Positions 8,106-17,476 of a stretch of 64,000 nt of DNA are shown piece by piece; the stretch's first letter is position 1; each line of letters starts with the position of its first letter. The notes below the pieces were generated by a model. That model made no database searches, was not told the DNA's origin, and saw nothing but the letters and a program-made list of their open reading frames with translations. Source of the stretch: Jannaschia sp. Os4 (GTDB lineage Bacteria; Pseudomonadota; Alphaproteobacteria; Rhodobacterales; Rhodobacteraceae); contig NZ_JAFCAR010000004.1 in NCBI RefSeq assembly GCF_016820245.1, positions 372,001-436,000 on the forward strand. The letters run 5' to 3'. The position numbers and the translations under genes were made by a program.

Positions 8106-9038
8106 TCACCGCAGCATCGCGCGGGCCTCCGTCGCGGGCGGCCCCAGCGGGGCGTTGGCGGCGGGCGCGGGGGCCGCGGCGGCGCCGTCGCGCGGGGGGG
8201 GCGTCTCGATCCCGTCGAGGCGGACCCGGTTCCGGCCCGTCCGCTTCGCGAGGTAGAGCGCCTCGTCGGCCCGCTCGATCGCGTCGTCGATCGACTGCTT
8301 CGCGCCGCGCGCCGCCGCCCCGAACGATGCGGTGACCGGACGGCCCGCCACCGCCACCTCGTGCGAGAGGGCGAGCCGGAGCTCCCCGGCGCGCCGGGCC
8401 GCCGTCGCGAGCGTCGCCTTGGGCAGCCAGACCACGAACTCCTCCCCGCCGACCCGTGCGAAGAGGTCGCCCTCGCGCAGCTGGCGCCGCCAGCAGGCGG
8501 CGGCCTTCCGAAGCACCTTGTCGCCCGTCTCGTGCCCGTAGCGGTCGTTGACCGCCTTGAAGTGGTCGAGGTCGCAGACGATCACGGCGCCGCCGCCCTG
8601 CCCCCGCATCGCCCGGTCGAAGCCGCGGCGGTTGAGCGCGCCGGTCAGGGGATCGACCTCGGCCTCGCGGCGGGACTCGTCGAGGCGGGTCGCGGCGGTG
8701 TCGAGGGCTTGGTTCGTGCGGCGCATCAGCACGCCCAGCGCGTCATGGTGGCCGTCCGGCAGGCGCGGGACCGTCCAGCCGCGCGCATGGGCCTCGAGCG
8801 CGTTGGCGGTGGCCCAGACCGGGGCCAGCGCGAGGCGGAGCAGCGCCGACGCGGCGCCCGCGCAGGCGAGGGCCGCGCCGGTAACGGCGCCGAGCGGCGC
8901 CCACCCGGCGCCCATCCCGTGCAGCGCGCCGAGGACCGCGCCGAGCAGCGGAAGGATGCCGATCCCGAAGACGACGACGGCGATCTTCGCCATCAGGCTG
9001 CGGGGGAAGGCGCGCGCGAGGAGGCCGTAGAGGAGCAT
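8106..9038 (-). CDS. membrane-anchored diguanylate cyclase (GGDEF)
   Basis: A 310-residue enzyme making cyclic di-GMP from two GTP. The N-terminus has two hydrophobic segments (about 15-40 and 48-72), followed by a short linker and one GGDEF domain from about 128. The active-site motif is G-G-E-E-F at 197-201, and an RxxD inhibitory site (R188-D191) sits exactly five residues before it, so product feedback is expected. No EAL or PAS domain is visible. A proline/alanine-rich tail follows residue 280. It converges on the capsule-export pair with only 16 bases between stops. A functional link through c-di-GMP control of surface polysaccharide is possible but inferred from position only. Confidence 0.9.
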   Translation of the reverse strand: MLLYGLLARAFPRSLMAKIAVVVFGIGILPLLGAVLGALHGMGAGWAPLGAVTGAALACAGAASALLRLALAPVWATANALEAHARGWTVPRLPDGHHDALGVLMRRTNQALDTAATRLDESRREAEVDPLTGALNRRGFDRAMRGQGGGAVIVCDLDHFKAVNDRYGHETGDKVLRKAAACWRRQLREGDLFARVGGEEFVVWLPKATLATAARRAGELRLALSHEVAVAGRPVTASFGAAARGAKQSIDDAIERADEALYLAKRTGRNRVRLDGIETPPPRDGAAAAPAPAANAPLGPPATEARAMLR

Positions 9039-9197
9039 GGGCGCAGCTTCGCGCGCCGCGCTGCGGCGGCGGTGCCCCGCGCATGGCGTCGGCGAGACGA
9101 GTGCGGCGAATGCGACCGAAGGCGGCGCGTCGTTGCGCCCACGCCGGGGGCTTCCTAGACAGGACCGCGCGGCTCCCGCGCAGGGAAGGACGATCCT

Positions 9198-10082
9198 ATG
9201 ACCGCCTCCGAGATCACGATCCGCGACATCTCCTTCGACGTCTCCCGCGCGCCCGACCCCGCATGGCTGGCCGGGGACGTGATGCGGACGGTGCAGACCG
9301 ACGCGCTGGCGATCCAGATCCCGCCGGGGGAGCGCTACTTCATCCGCTCCCTGCGCCGGTTCGAGCGCGAGATCGCGGACCCGCACCTCGTGTCGGAGAT
9401 CCGCGGCTACGCGAGGCAGGAGGCGCTGCACACCCGCGAGCACGAGCGCTACAACGACGCGCTCCGCGCCATCGGCGAGGACGTCGACGCGATGGAGGGC
9501 CAGGTCGCCCGCCAGCTCGCGCTGGAGACGCCCGTCCTGTCGGTCGCCGTCACCTGCGCGATCGAGCAGATCACCCATGCCTGCTCGTCGGTCTGGATCG
9601 CGCAGCGCCATGGGGCGGAGGTGGCGCAGCCCTTCCGCGCGATGTGGCTGTGGCATTCGGTCGAGGAGATCGAGCACGGCGCCGTCGCGATCGACGTCTA
9701 CGACGCGGTCACGCGGGACTGGTCCGGCCCGCGCCGCTACCTGTTCCGGGTGAACACGGCGGCGGTGGTCTTCGCGGCATTCTTCATCAACTGGGTGCGG
9801 TTCGGCCTGCGGATGCTGCGCCGGCGGCAGGGGCGCCTCACGGCGGGCGACGTGGCGCGCTTCGCGTGGACCGGGCTGGTGCGCCCCGGGCTGGGGCGGA
9901 AGGTGGCGCTGCGGAACCTCCTCTACTTCAAGCCGGGCTACCGCCCCGACGACGCGGGCAGCCTCGCGCTGATGCGGGAGGGCCGGGCCGAGCTGGAGGT
10001 GGCGGTCGCGGACATGGAGCGGCGGTTCCCCGACCGTGCGGCGACGCGATCCGCCGCCGCCCCGGTCGCCGCCGCCTCGTGA
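9198..10082 (+). CDS. predicted metal-dependent hydrolase, ferritin-like (PF10118 type)
   Basis: A 294-residue protein matching the remembered pattern of the predicted metal-dependent hydrolase family (COG3687/PF10118). Two carboxylate-histidine motifs suggest a di-metal centre: E75-x-x-H78 with E81-H82, and H153-S-V-E156-E157-I-E-H160. The helical, ferritin-like spacing fits. A hydrophobic stretch near 190-205 may contact membrane. The ribosome site AGGGAAGGA precedes the ATG. Its stop overlaps the start of the methyltransferase gene by GTGA, so the two are probably made together. The family's reaction is not established, and lipid or acyl substrates are a guess. Confidence 0.75.
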   Translation: MTASEITIRDISFDVSRAPDPAWLAGDVMRTVQTDALAIQIPPGERYFIRSLRRFEREIADPHLVSEIRGYARQEALHTREHERYNDALRAIGEDVDAMEGQVARQLALETPVLSVAVTCAIEQITHACSSVWIAQRHGAEVAQPFRAMWLWHSVEEIEHGAVAIDVYDAVTRDWSGPRRYLFRVNTAAVVFAAFFINWVRFGLRMLRRRQGRLTAGDVARFAWTGLVRPGLGRKVALRNLLYFKPGYRPDDAGSLALMREGRAELEVAVADMERRFPDRAATRSAAAPVAAAS

Positions 10083-10891
10083 GGGGACGGCTCCGCGCCG
10101 CCGCCGCCGGACTGGCCATCGGCGGGGGCGGGCGCCTGGGAGGCGCGCGCCGGGCGATGTGGCGCACCGCCTACGAGGTGATCTCGCGCCGCCTGCGCGA
10201 CGACGAGGCGACATGCTTGAACTACGGCTACGTCGGCCCGGACGCCCCCTTGGACCCGGCCGACCCGGAGGGTCCGAACCGCGCGCTCTACTCGCACGTG
10301 GCCGCGCGGCTCGACCTGCGGGGGAAGGCGGTCGTGGAGGTCGGCAGCGGGCGCGGCGGCGGCGCGGCCCACGTCGCCCGGACCTTCGGGCCCGCGCGCC
10401 TCACGGGGATCGACATCGCGGGCGCGAGCGTCCGCGCGGCGGCCCGCATCCACGCGGACGTGCCGAACCTCGCCTTCCGCCGGGGCGACGCGCTCGCCCT
10501 GCCCCTCGCCGACGGCAGCGTGGACGCCGTGCTCAACGTCGAGTCGTCCCATTGCTACCCGTCCACCGCGCGGTTCGTCGCCGAGGCGGCGCGGGTCCTG
10601 CGCCCCGGCGGGCGGCTAGGCCTCGCGGATTTCCGCATGGCCGACGACGTCGATGCCTTGGACGCGGCACTCGCCCGCCCGGACCTGCGGCTCGACGCGC
10701 GGACCGACATCACGGACCGGGTCCTCGCCGCGATGGCCGCGCTGGAGGAGAGGAAGCGCGCGATGATCGCCCGGCACGGACGGCTCGGCGGGATCGCGCG
10801 GGAATGGGCCGGGACGGAGGGGTCGCTGATCCGGGCGGCGCTCCGCGACGGCGAGGTGCGCTACCTCTCCTACGTCCTGACCAAGTCCTGA
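10079..10891 (+). CDS. SAM-dependent methyltransferase resembling phthiotriolone-type lipid methyltransferases
   Basis: A class I methyltransferase of 270 residues (GTG at 10079, overlapping the previous stop) or 244 residues (ATG at 10157). The SAM-binding motif I is V-E-V-G-S-G-R-G-G-G, followed by the acidic residue in G-I-D-I-A. Motifs N-V-E-S-S-H-C-Y-P and V-L-R-P-G-G-R-L follow. The arrangement L-N-Y-G-Y, P-N-R-A-L-Y, G-S-G-R-G-G-G and E-S-S-H-C-Y-P closely resembles mycobacterial phthiotriolone dimycocerosate methyltransferases as I remember them, so a lipid or polyketide-like hydroxyl may be the substrate. It is coupled to the ferritin-like hydrolase. Methyltransferase activity is solid; the substrate is inference. 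Confidence 0.78.
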   Translation: MRGRLRAAAAGLAIGGGGRLGGARRAMWRTAYEVISRRLRDDEATCLNYGYVGPDAPLDPADPEGPNRALYSHVAARLDLRGKAVVEVGSGRGGGAAHVARTFGPARLTGIDIAGASVRAAARIHADVPNLAFRRGDALALPLADGSVDAVLNVESSHCYPSTARFVAEAARVLRPGGRLGLADFRMADDVDALDAALARPDLRLDARTDITDRVLAAMAALEERKRAMIARHGRLGGIAREWAGTEGSLIRAALRDGEVRYLSYVLTKS

Positions 10892-10902
10892 ACCGCCCAA
10901 GA

Positions 10903-10928
10903 GAAAGGGCGCCCGAAGGCGCCCTTTC
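10903..10928. terminator. bidirectional terminator between methyltransferase and groEL
   Basis: A perfect 11-bp inverted repeat, GAAAGGGCGCC and GGCGCCCTTTC, with a CGAA tetraloop. It lies between two convergent stops (10891 and 10951) and so can end transcription from both sides. The A and T residues within the stem help in either direction. Confidence 0.8.
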
Positions 10929-10950
10929 CCGAGTCCACGAGCGGGACGGC

Positions 10951-12606
<1,656 letters not shown>

Positions 12607-12640
12607 CTAGGTGTCAGTGGGATGCGAGGGGACGTTCGAC

Positions 12641-12928
12641 TCAGGACAGGGTCCCGAGGATGTCCGACTCCTTCATGATGAGGAGCTCCTCGCCGTCGAC
12701 GGTGACCTCGGTGCCGGACCACTTGCCGAACAGGATGCGGTCGCCGGCCTTGACGGACATCGCGATCAGCTCGCCGGAGTCCTTGCGGGCGCCCTCGCCG
12801 ACCGAGACCACCTCGCCCTCGGCGGGCTTCTCCTTGGCGGTGTCGGGGATGATCAGACCGCCCTTGGTCTTTTCGTCGGACTCGACGCGGCGCACCAGGA
12901 CGCGGTCGTGCAGCGGAGTGAAAGCCAT
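12641..12928 (-). CDS. groS: co-chaperonin GroES
   Basis: A 95-residue co-chaperonin that caps GroEL. It begins [12 protein letters not shown] and contains the mobile-loop segment ([11 protein letters not shown]) that contacts GroEL. The start at 12928 is preceded by AGAGGCTGGA; the frame remains open up to 12985, but that part is the CIRCE operator rather than coding. It is the first gene of the groESL operon, under HrcA/CIRCE control. Confidence 0.98.
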   Translation of the reverse strand: MAFTPLHDRVLVRRVESDEKTKGGLIIPDTAKEKPAEGEVVSVGEGARKDSGELIAMSVKAGDRILFGKWSGTEVTVDGEELLIMKESDILGTLS

Positions 12929-12958
12929 TCCAGCCTCTGCGTTGTTGAGTTTCCAGCC

Positions 12959-12985
12959 TTGGCACTCACCAAAGACGAGTGCCAA
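12959..12985 (-). promoter_or_regulatory. CIRCE operator (HrcA-binding) upstream of groESL
   Basis: An inverted repeat TTGGCACTC, nine spacer bases, GAGTGCCAA. This is the CIRCE layout (consensus TTAGCACTC-N9-GAGTGCTAA) with one symmetric A-to-G / T-to-C change that keeps the dyad perfect. It lies 31 bases upstream of the groES start. HrcA would bind here and repress groESL until heat shock. hrcA itself is not in the window. Confidence 0.95.
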
Positions 12986-13144
12986 CGGACGGGCAACTAG
13001 GCATCGCGGGGCGGGGAGTCAACGGGGGCGGATCGCTCGAATGCGGGACATTCGTCGGGGGCGGCCGCGCCCGCGTCCACGCCCCATTAACCCCGGCCGC
13101 GCGAAGGTGCCACCACCTCCTCCCTCCCCTTCCCGGAGCCGCCG

Positions 13145-13738
13145 ATGACCGCCCCGACCCGATCCGCGCCCGCCCTCGCGACGGTGCACGCCTTCCTGCC
13201 CTCCACCCCGCTCGACACGGTCGACGGGCCGAGGCGCGTCGATGCGCTGCGGTGCGGCATGCGGCTGCGCGGGCGGACGGGCTGGGTCGCCCTCGCGGAG
13301 GTCGCCGTCGTCCGTCCCTCCGCCGCCGCCTGCACGGCGCGACCCGCGCTGCGGGCGTTCACGCTCGATCCGGACGCGCTCGCCCCCGGCCTGCCCGCGG
13401 CGCCGGTGCAGGTCGCGGCGGGCACGCCCTTCCTCCTCGACCTCGGGGGAGGCGAGACCGTCACGTTGCGGGGACTGGACCTCGCGCGGGCAGGCGTCGG
13501 GAGGCTCGGGCCGGCGCACCGTCCCGTGCCGCTGCGCCGGCTCCGCCTCGAACGGGCGGATGCCGTGCTGGCGGGCGGCGTCTGGGTCGCGGCGGCGCCC
13601 CTCCCGGACCCGCCGCCGCTGCCCCGCGACCGCATCGCGGGCTTGGACGCGGAGGCCATCGGGCGCGGCCTCCGGCGCGCCAACGCCGCGGCCGTGCTGC
13701 GCGGGCTCTGCGCGGCACCGGGGCCGGTCGCGGCCTGA
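13145..13738 (+). CDS. degenerate Hint-domain-like protein
   Basis: A 197-residue protein whose first half follows the Rhodobacterales Hint_2 pattern: a short strand, then an F-x-P-x-T-x-x-x-T turn, then D-G-P-R-R-V-D-A-L-R-C-G. Active Hint domains start C-F-T-P-G-T and later contain a histidine in a Q-H-R loop. Here the cysteine position is alanine (A-F-L-P-S-T) and the histidine loop reads A-G-T-P-F, so self-splicing or cleavage is not expected. The ribosome site GGAG is just upstream. The gene stands between the groESL control region and a DNA-glycosylase-family gene. The Hint assignment is by eye and moderate; the role is unknown. Confidence 0.55.
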   Translation: MTAPTRSAPALATVHAFLPSTPLDTVDGPRRVDALRCGMRLRGRTGWVALAEVAVVRPSAAACTARPALRAFTLDPDALAPGLPAAPVQVAAGTPFLLDLGGGETVTLRGLDLARAGVGRLGPAHRPVPLRRLRLERADAVLAGGVWVAAAPLPDPPPLPRDRIAGLDAEAIGRGLRRANAAAVLRGLCAAPGPVAA

Positions 13739-13794
13739 TCCTCCCCCCGCCGCGTCCCCGTTGATCGCGCGGGACGGGGACGTATCTGCCCGGG

Positions 13795-14409
13795 ATGCCC
13801 ACGCCCCCGCCCCCACACGCTCCTAGCGTGCCCCTGCCCGACCGCATCCGCGCCTGCCGCCTGTGCGCCGAGCGCTTCGCGCGCACGGCCACGGCGCACC
13901 GGCCACGGCCCGTCGCGTGGTTCCGCGCGGGCGCCCGCCTGATCGTGACGGGCCAGGCGCCGGGGATGCGGGTCCACCGCTCGGGCCGCCCCTTCGACGA
14001 CGCGTCCGGCGTCCGGCTGCGCCGGTGGATGGGCGTGGACGAGGAGACGTTCTGGGACCGCGACCGCGTCGCAGTGGTGCCGATGGGCTTCTGCTTCCCG
14101 GGCTACGACGCGAAGGGCGCCGACCTGCCGCCGCCGAAGGTCTGCGCGGCCACGTGGCGGGAGGCGGCGCTCTCCTACGTCGGCGCCGTCGGCCCGCGCC
14201 TGCTGATCGGGGGCTACGCGCAGGCGTGGCACCTCGGGCCGGGGCGGGTGACGGACCGCGTGAGGGACTGGCGCGCGCACGCCGCGCGGGGCATCTGGTG
14301 CCTGCCGCACCCCTCGTGGCGCAACACGGGGTGGCTGAAGGCGAACCCGTGGTTCGAGGCGGAGGCGGTGCCCGCGCTGCAGGCCGCCGTGAGGGAGGCG
14401 CTCGCATGA
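13795..14409 (+). CDS. uracil-DNA glycosylase superfamily protein
   Basis: A 204-residue protein of the uracil-DNA glycosylase fold (COG1573-like bacterial group). Motif A region G-Q-A-P-G-M is at about 52-57, followed by S-G-R-P-F-D-D-A-S-G, and the C-terminal motif is L-P-H-P-S-W-R-N. An N-terminal C-R-L-C pair (about 21-24) and later cysteines could hold an iron-sulphur cluster, as in family 4 enzymes. The usual acidic residue after G-x in motif A is glutamine, so classical uracil excision is uncertain. It overlaps the SseB gene by ATGA. The proline-rich first ten residues make the exact start uncertain; a GTG at 13828 is an alternative. Confidence 0.75.
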   Translation: MPTPPPPHAPSVPLPDRIRACRLCAERFARTATAHRPRPVAWFRAGARLIVTGQAPGMRVHRSGRPFDDASGVRLRRWMGVDEETFWDRDRVAVVPMGFCFPGYDAKGADLPPPKVCAATWREAALSYVGAVGPRLLIGGYAQAWHLGPGRVTDRVRDWRAHAARGIWCLPHPSWRNTGWLKANPWFEAEAVPALQAAVREALA

Positions 14410-15167
14410 CACCCTTGGACGCGGCCCATCTGCGGGCCGAGGAGACGGGGGCGGAGGCCGACCGCCTCGCCTTCTGGTCGCGGCTGGCGGAGGCCGAGCT
14501 TCACCTGCTGATCGAGGCGGCGCCGGAGGGCGACGCCCCGGTCACGCCGCGCATCGTGGAGGTGGAGGGGGTCCGCTACGCGCTCGCCGTCGACCTGCCC
14601 GAACGGCTGGCCGCCCTCTCGGACGGCCCCGCGCCGACGGCCACGCTGGCGGGGCGGCGCCTCGCGGTCCTGCTCGCGGAGGCGGGGCTGGGCCTCGGGC
14701 TGAACCTGCCGGAGGCGCCGTCCGCGCAACTCCTGCCTGCCGAGGCGCTGGCGTGGCTGGCCGAATCGGTGGCCGTTGGGCCGTCGGAGGCGGAGGCGCG
14801 GATCGAGGAGGTCGGCCCGCCGGGCGCGCTGCCCGACGCGCTTCTGGTCGCGCTTGACGCCAAGCTGCCCGCCCTCGCCGGGCTGGCGACGGTGGCCTAC
14901 CTCGCGCACGCGCGCTTCGAGGGCGGCGCGCGGGGGCACATGCTGGGCGTCGTGGGCGCCGTGCCGGGCGCGGAGCCCGACATCGCCCGCGCGGTGCAGG
15001 AGGCGATGGCCTTCTCGGGGCTGGAGGCGGGTGCGCTCGACGTGGCGTTCCTGCGCGCGAGCGACCCGCTGGCCGGCCCGCTAGCGCGGCACGGGCTGCG
15101 GATCGACCTGCCCGCGCCCGAGCGGCCCGCGCCGCCCGGGGCCGCCGCGCCGCCGCGGCTGCGCTGA
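14406..15167 (+). CDS. SseB-family protein
   Basis: A 253-residue soluble protein resembling the SseB N-terminal domain proteins common in Rhodobacterales: an N-terminal helix (T-P-L-D-A-A-H), the segment F-W-S-R-L-A-E-A-E-L, and a central L-L-P-A-E-A-L-A-W-L. No catalytic residues are evident and the protein ends in a proline/alanine-rich tail. The name comes from a secretion-chaperone domain, but there is no secretion system here, so the cellular role is unknown. The start codon overlaps the stop of the DNA-glycosylase-family gene (ATGA), implying an operon of two. Confidence 0.75.
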   Translation: MTPLDAAHLRAEETGAEADRLAFWSRLAEAELHLLIEAAPEGDAPVTPRIVEVEGVRYALAVDLPERLAALSDGPAPTATLAGRRLAVLLAEAGLGLGLNLPEAPSAQLLPAEALAWLAESVAVGPSEAEARIEEVGPPGALPDALLVALDAKLPALAGLATVAYLAHARFEGGARGHMLGVVGAVPGAEPDIARAVQEAMAFSGLEAGALDVAFLRASDPLAGPLARHGLRIDLPAPERPAPPGAAAPPRLR

Positions 15168-15169
15168 GG

Positions 15170-16168
15170 TCAGTGCGCCTCCGCGCCCGCGCCCTTGCCG
15201 GGGATCAGCGAGACGAGCGGCAGGATCAGCAGGCCCAGCGCCAAGCCGATCACCCCGTCCACGGCCGCCGTCACGACCCACTTCACGAGCCCCGGGGCCG
15301 CGCCGACCGCGTAGGCGGCACCTTCGGCCCAGCCCTTGATCGTCTCGTAGGGCCAGTGCCAGCCCATCTCGTGCAGGGCGTGGACCACGATGTTGCCGCC
15401 CACCCAGATCATCGCCGCGGTGCCGACGATGGTGAGCAGCTTCATGAAGCCCGGCATCCCCTTTACGATGGAAACCCCGAGCCTGCGCCCGGCCTCGGTC
15501 CGCCCGTTCTCGGCGAGATGGAGGCCGACGTCGTCCGCTTTCACGATCAGTGCGACGGCCCCGTAGACGGCGATCGTGATCACGATGGCGATCACGGCCA
15601 GCACCATCGCAGTGAACCAGATCGGCGCGTCCGTGCCGTTTCCGTCGAAGCCGGTGACGGAGGTCTCGGACTGGAGCGCGGCCAGCGAGATCGTCATGAT
15701 CTCGGCGGAGAGGATGAAGTCGGTCTTGATGGCCCCCTTCACCCGCTCCTCCTCGAGATGGGCGGCGTCGAGGGGCGTGAGCGCGGGATCCTTGATCTTC
15801 GCCTCGGATTCGCGGTGCGCGATCGCGTGCCAGACCTTGTGCGCCCCCTCGTAGCACAGGAACAGCCCGCCGAGGATCAGGAGCGGCGGGATCAGCCACG
15901 GCGCGAACTCGTTGAGGAGGAGCGCGGCGGGCAGGAGGATCACCAGCTTGTTGAAGGCCGAGGCGCGGGCGATCTTCCAGACGATCGGCAGCTCGCGCGC
16001 GGCGGCGAACCCGTCCACGTATTTCGGCGTCACGGCGGCGTCGTCGATGACCGCGCCCGCGGCCTTGGAGCCGGACTTGGCGGCGAGCTTGAACACGTCG
16101 TCGACGGAGGCGGCGGCCACCTTCGAGATGGCGGCGACGTCGTCGAGAAGGGCGAGCAGTCCGCTCAT
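15170..16168 (-). CDS. DUF808/YedI-family inner-membrane protein
   Basis: A 332-residue membrane protein of the YedI/DUF808 family. It opens with the family's typical M-S-G-L-L-A-L-L-D-D-V-A and has several hydrophobic segments (about 73-103, 163-190, 235-265, 290-320), with a conserved-looking C-Y-E-G-A-H-K region near 105. The function of the family is not established. Its start overlaps the stop of the desaturase gene by ATGA, so it is the second gene of that operon. It converges on the SseB gene, the stops being only two bases apart. Confidence 0.88.
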   Translation of the reverse strand: MSGLLALLDDVAAISKVAAASVDDVFKLAAKSGSKAAGAVIDDAAVTPKYVDGFAAARELPIVWKIARASAFNKLVILLPAALLLNEFAPWLIPPLLILGGLFLCYEGAHKVWHAIAHRESEAKIKDPALTPLDAAHLEEERVKGAIKTDFILSAEIMTISLAALQSETSVTGFDGNGTDAPIWFTAMVLAVIAIVITIAVYGAVALIVKADDVGLHLAENGRTEAGRRLGVSIVKGMPGFMKLLTIVGTAAMIWVGGNIVVHALHEMGWHWPYETIKGWAEGAAYAVGAAPGLVKWVVTAAVDGVIGLALGLLILPLVSLIPGKGAGAEAH

Positions 16169-17130
16169 GGGGAACCTCCGGCGGTGGCGGGGGACGTGGC
16201 CCCGGTGCGGCAGGACAACGCGGGGCGCGGGTCCGGGTTTCGCACGAGGCCCTCCCGGCGGGGCCGGTCATCGGGGCGCACGACGTCGCGGGCGAGGCCG
16301 AGCCGCTCGAGGGCGCGGATCAGCCACCAGCCCGGATCGGACTCGCCGGGCGCGACGCCGAGCTTGGCGGAATGGGGGAACGCGTGGTGGTTGCCGTGGA
16401 ACGCCTCGCCGAAGGTGACGAGGCCGAGGGACGGCAGGTCGCGCCCCTGCACGGGCAGCCCCTCGATGCGCCAGCCCGTGGGGGCGCCCCGATGCGCCCA
16501 ATGGCCGACGGCCCAGTGTCCGGCGAGGGACACGAAGACCCGGAGGCACACTCCCCACAGCACCCAGCCCCACCCTCCGAGCGCGTAGAGGACGGCGGCG
16601 ACGGGCAGCTGCTGCCAGCGCCACGTGGCGTCCATCCACCGGTAGACCGGATCCTGCGCGACCTCCGGCTCGAGCGCGAAGGAGGGCGGGCGGGCGAGGC
16701 GGAAGCGGCAGTGCATCTGCCAGACCATGTCGCGCAGCGGAGGCGCGGCATGGGCGGGGTGCGGCGGGCAGACCCGCTGCCTCTGGTGCCAGTCGCGCAG
16801 GTCGTGGGCGCGGATCATGCCGAAGGGGCCCGCCATGCCCACGAGGGTTCCGAGCCAGACGAGGAGGTACTCCAGCGGCTTGGGCACCGCGAAGCTGCGG
16901 TGGATCAGGAGGCGGTGCATCCCGACCGAGTGCCCGGCCCCGACGGTCACGGCGGTGAGGACCGCGAACGCGGCCAGCCCGCCCCAAGACGGGAACGCGA
17001 CGATGGCGGCGAGGCCGCCGAGGGCGTGGGCCGCCGTCCAGAGCGACTGGGCCGGGTCCCAGACGATCCGTCCCGAGACGGCGCAGGTCTCCGGTCCGGG
17101 GCGCACGCGGTCGGTGGCGATCCACTCCAT
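16165..17130 (-). CDS. acyl-CoA/fatty-acid desaturase family protein
   Basis: A 321-residue membrane di-iron desaturase, expected to introduce a double bond in an acyl chain. Histidine box 1 is G-M-H-R-L-L-I-H, box 3 is F-H-G-N-H-H. The middle box reads H-D-L-R-D-W-H-Q rather than the common HxxHH, so either a subgroup or altered ligands are involved. Hydrophobic segments surround boxes 1 and 3. The start at 17130 (M-E-W-I-A) is preferred to an upstream in-frame position because the extra residues look non-conserved. It is coupled to DUF808. Substrate and regiochemistry are not determinable. Confidence 0.82.
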   Translation of the reverse strand: MEWIATDRVRPGPETCAVSGRIVWDPAQSLWTAAHALGGLAAIVAFPSWGGLAAFAVLTAVTVGAGHSVGMHRLLIHRSFAVPKPLEYLLVWLGTLVGMAGPFGMIRAHDLRDWHQRQRVCPPHPAHAAPPLRDMVWQMHCRFRLARPPSFALEPEVAQDPVYRWMDATWRWQQLPVAAVLYALGGWGWVLWGVCLRVFVSLAGHWAVGHWAHRGAPTGWRIEGLPVQGRDLPSLGLVTFGEAFHGNHHAFPHSAKLGVAPGESDPGWWLIRALERLGLARDVVRPDDRPRREGLVRNPDPRPALSCRTGATSPATAGGSP

Positions 17131-17208
17131 GCGGGATGCCTGCCACGGGCGCGCGCGGATCGCCACGGGCGGGTGGCCGACGCGTCCGCGCGGTGGCATC
17201 GAGGCCCC

Positions 17209-17352
17209 ATGACCGACCGCGTCGCCTTCCTCGTCGCCACGTGCCTGATCCTCGCGGTGCTCGCCGACGGCGCGCTCAACGACGCGGGCGTCCTCACGTT
17301 CCTCGGACGCAAGGGGCTGGCGCTGCTAGGCTGGATGGCCTTCTGGCGCTGA
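17209..17352 (+). CDS. small single-span membrane protein, 47 residues
   Basis: A tiny gene with a GAGG site before its ATG. The product has one hydrophobic segment at about 6-22, a central L-N-D-A-G, and ends L-L-G-W-M-A-F-W-R. Small proteins of this shape lie upstream of gap in other Rhodobacterales and are sometimes mislabelled as glyceraldehyde-3-phosphate dehydrogenase, a point I recall rather than verified. It is divergent from the desaturase and 124 bases upstream of gap. A small GC hairpin (17354-17371) follows its stop. No function is known. Confidence 0.65.
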   Translation: MTDRVAFLVATCLILAVLADGALNDAGVLTFLGRKGLALLGWMAFWR

Positions 17353-17476
17353 CGCGGCCTCGCGCGGCCGCCGGTTGCGGGCCCCCTCCCCCTTCGCTAC
17401 CTGCGCGGGCAGCGGCCGGAACCGCCCCGCCGGGCGGGTGTTGGCCCACGGACACGGACCTCTGGAGGGCTCATTC

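Noticed and set aside
12929..12985. N-terminal extension of groES up to 12985
   Set aside because: These bases are the CIRCE operator and leader, and GroES has its normal length from 12928.
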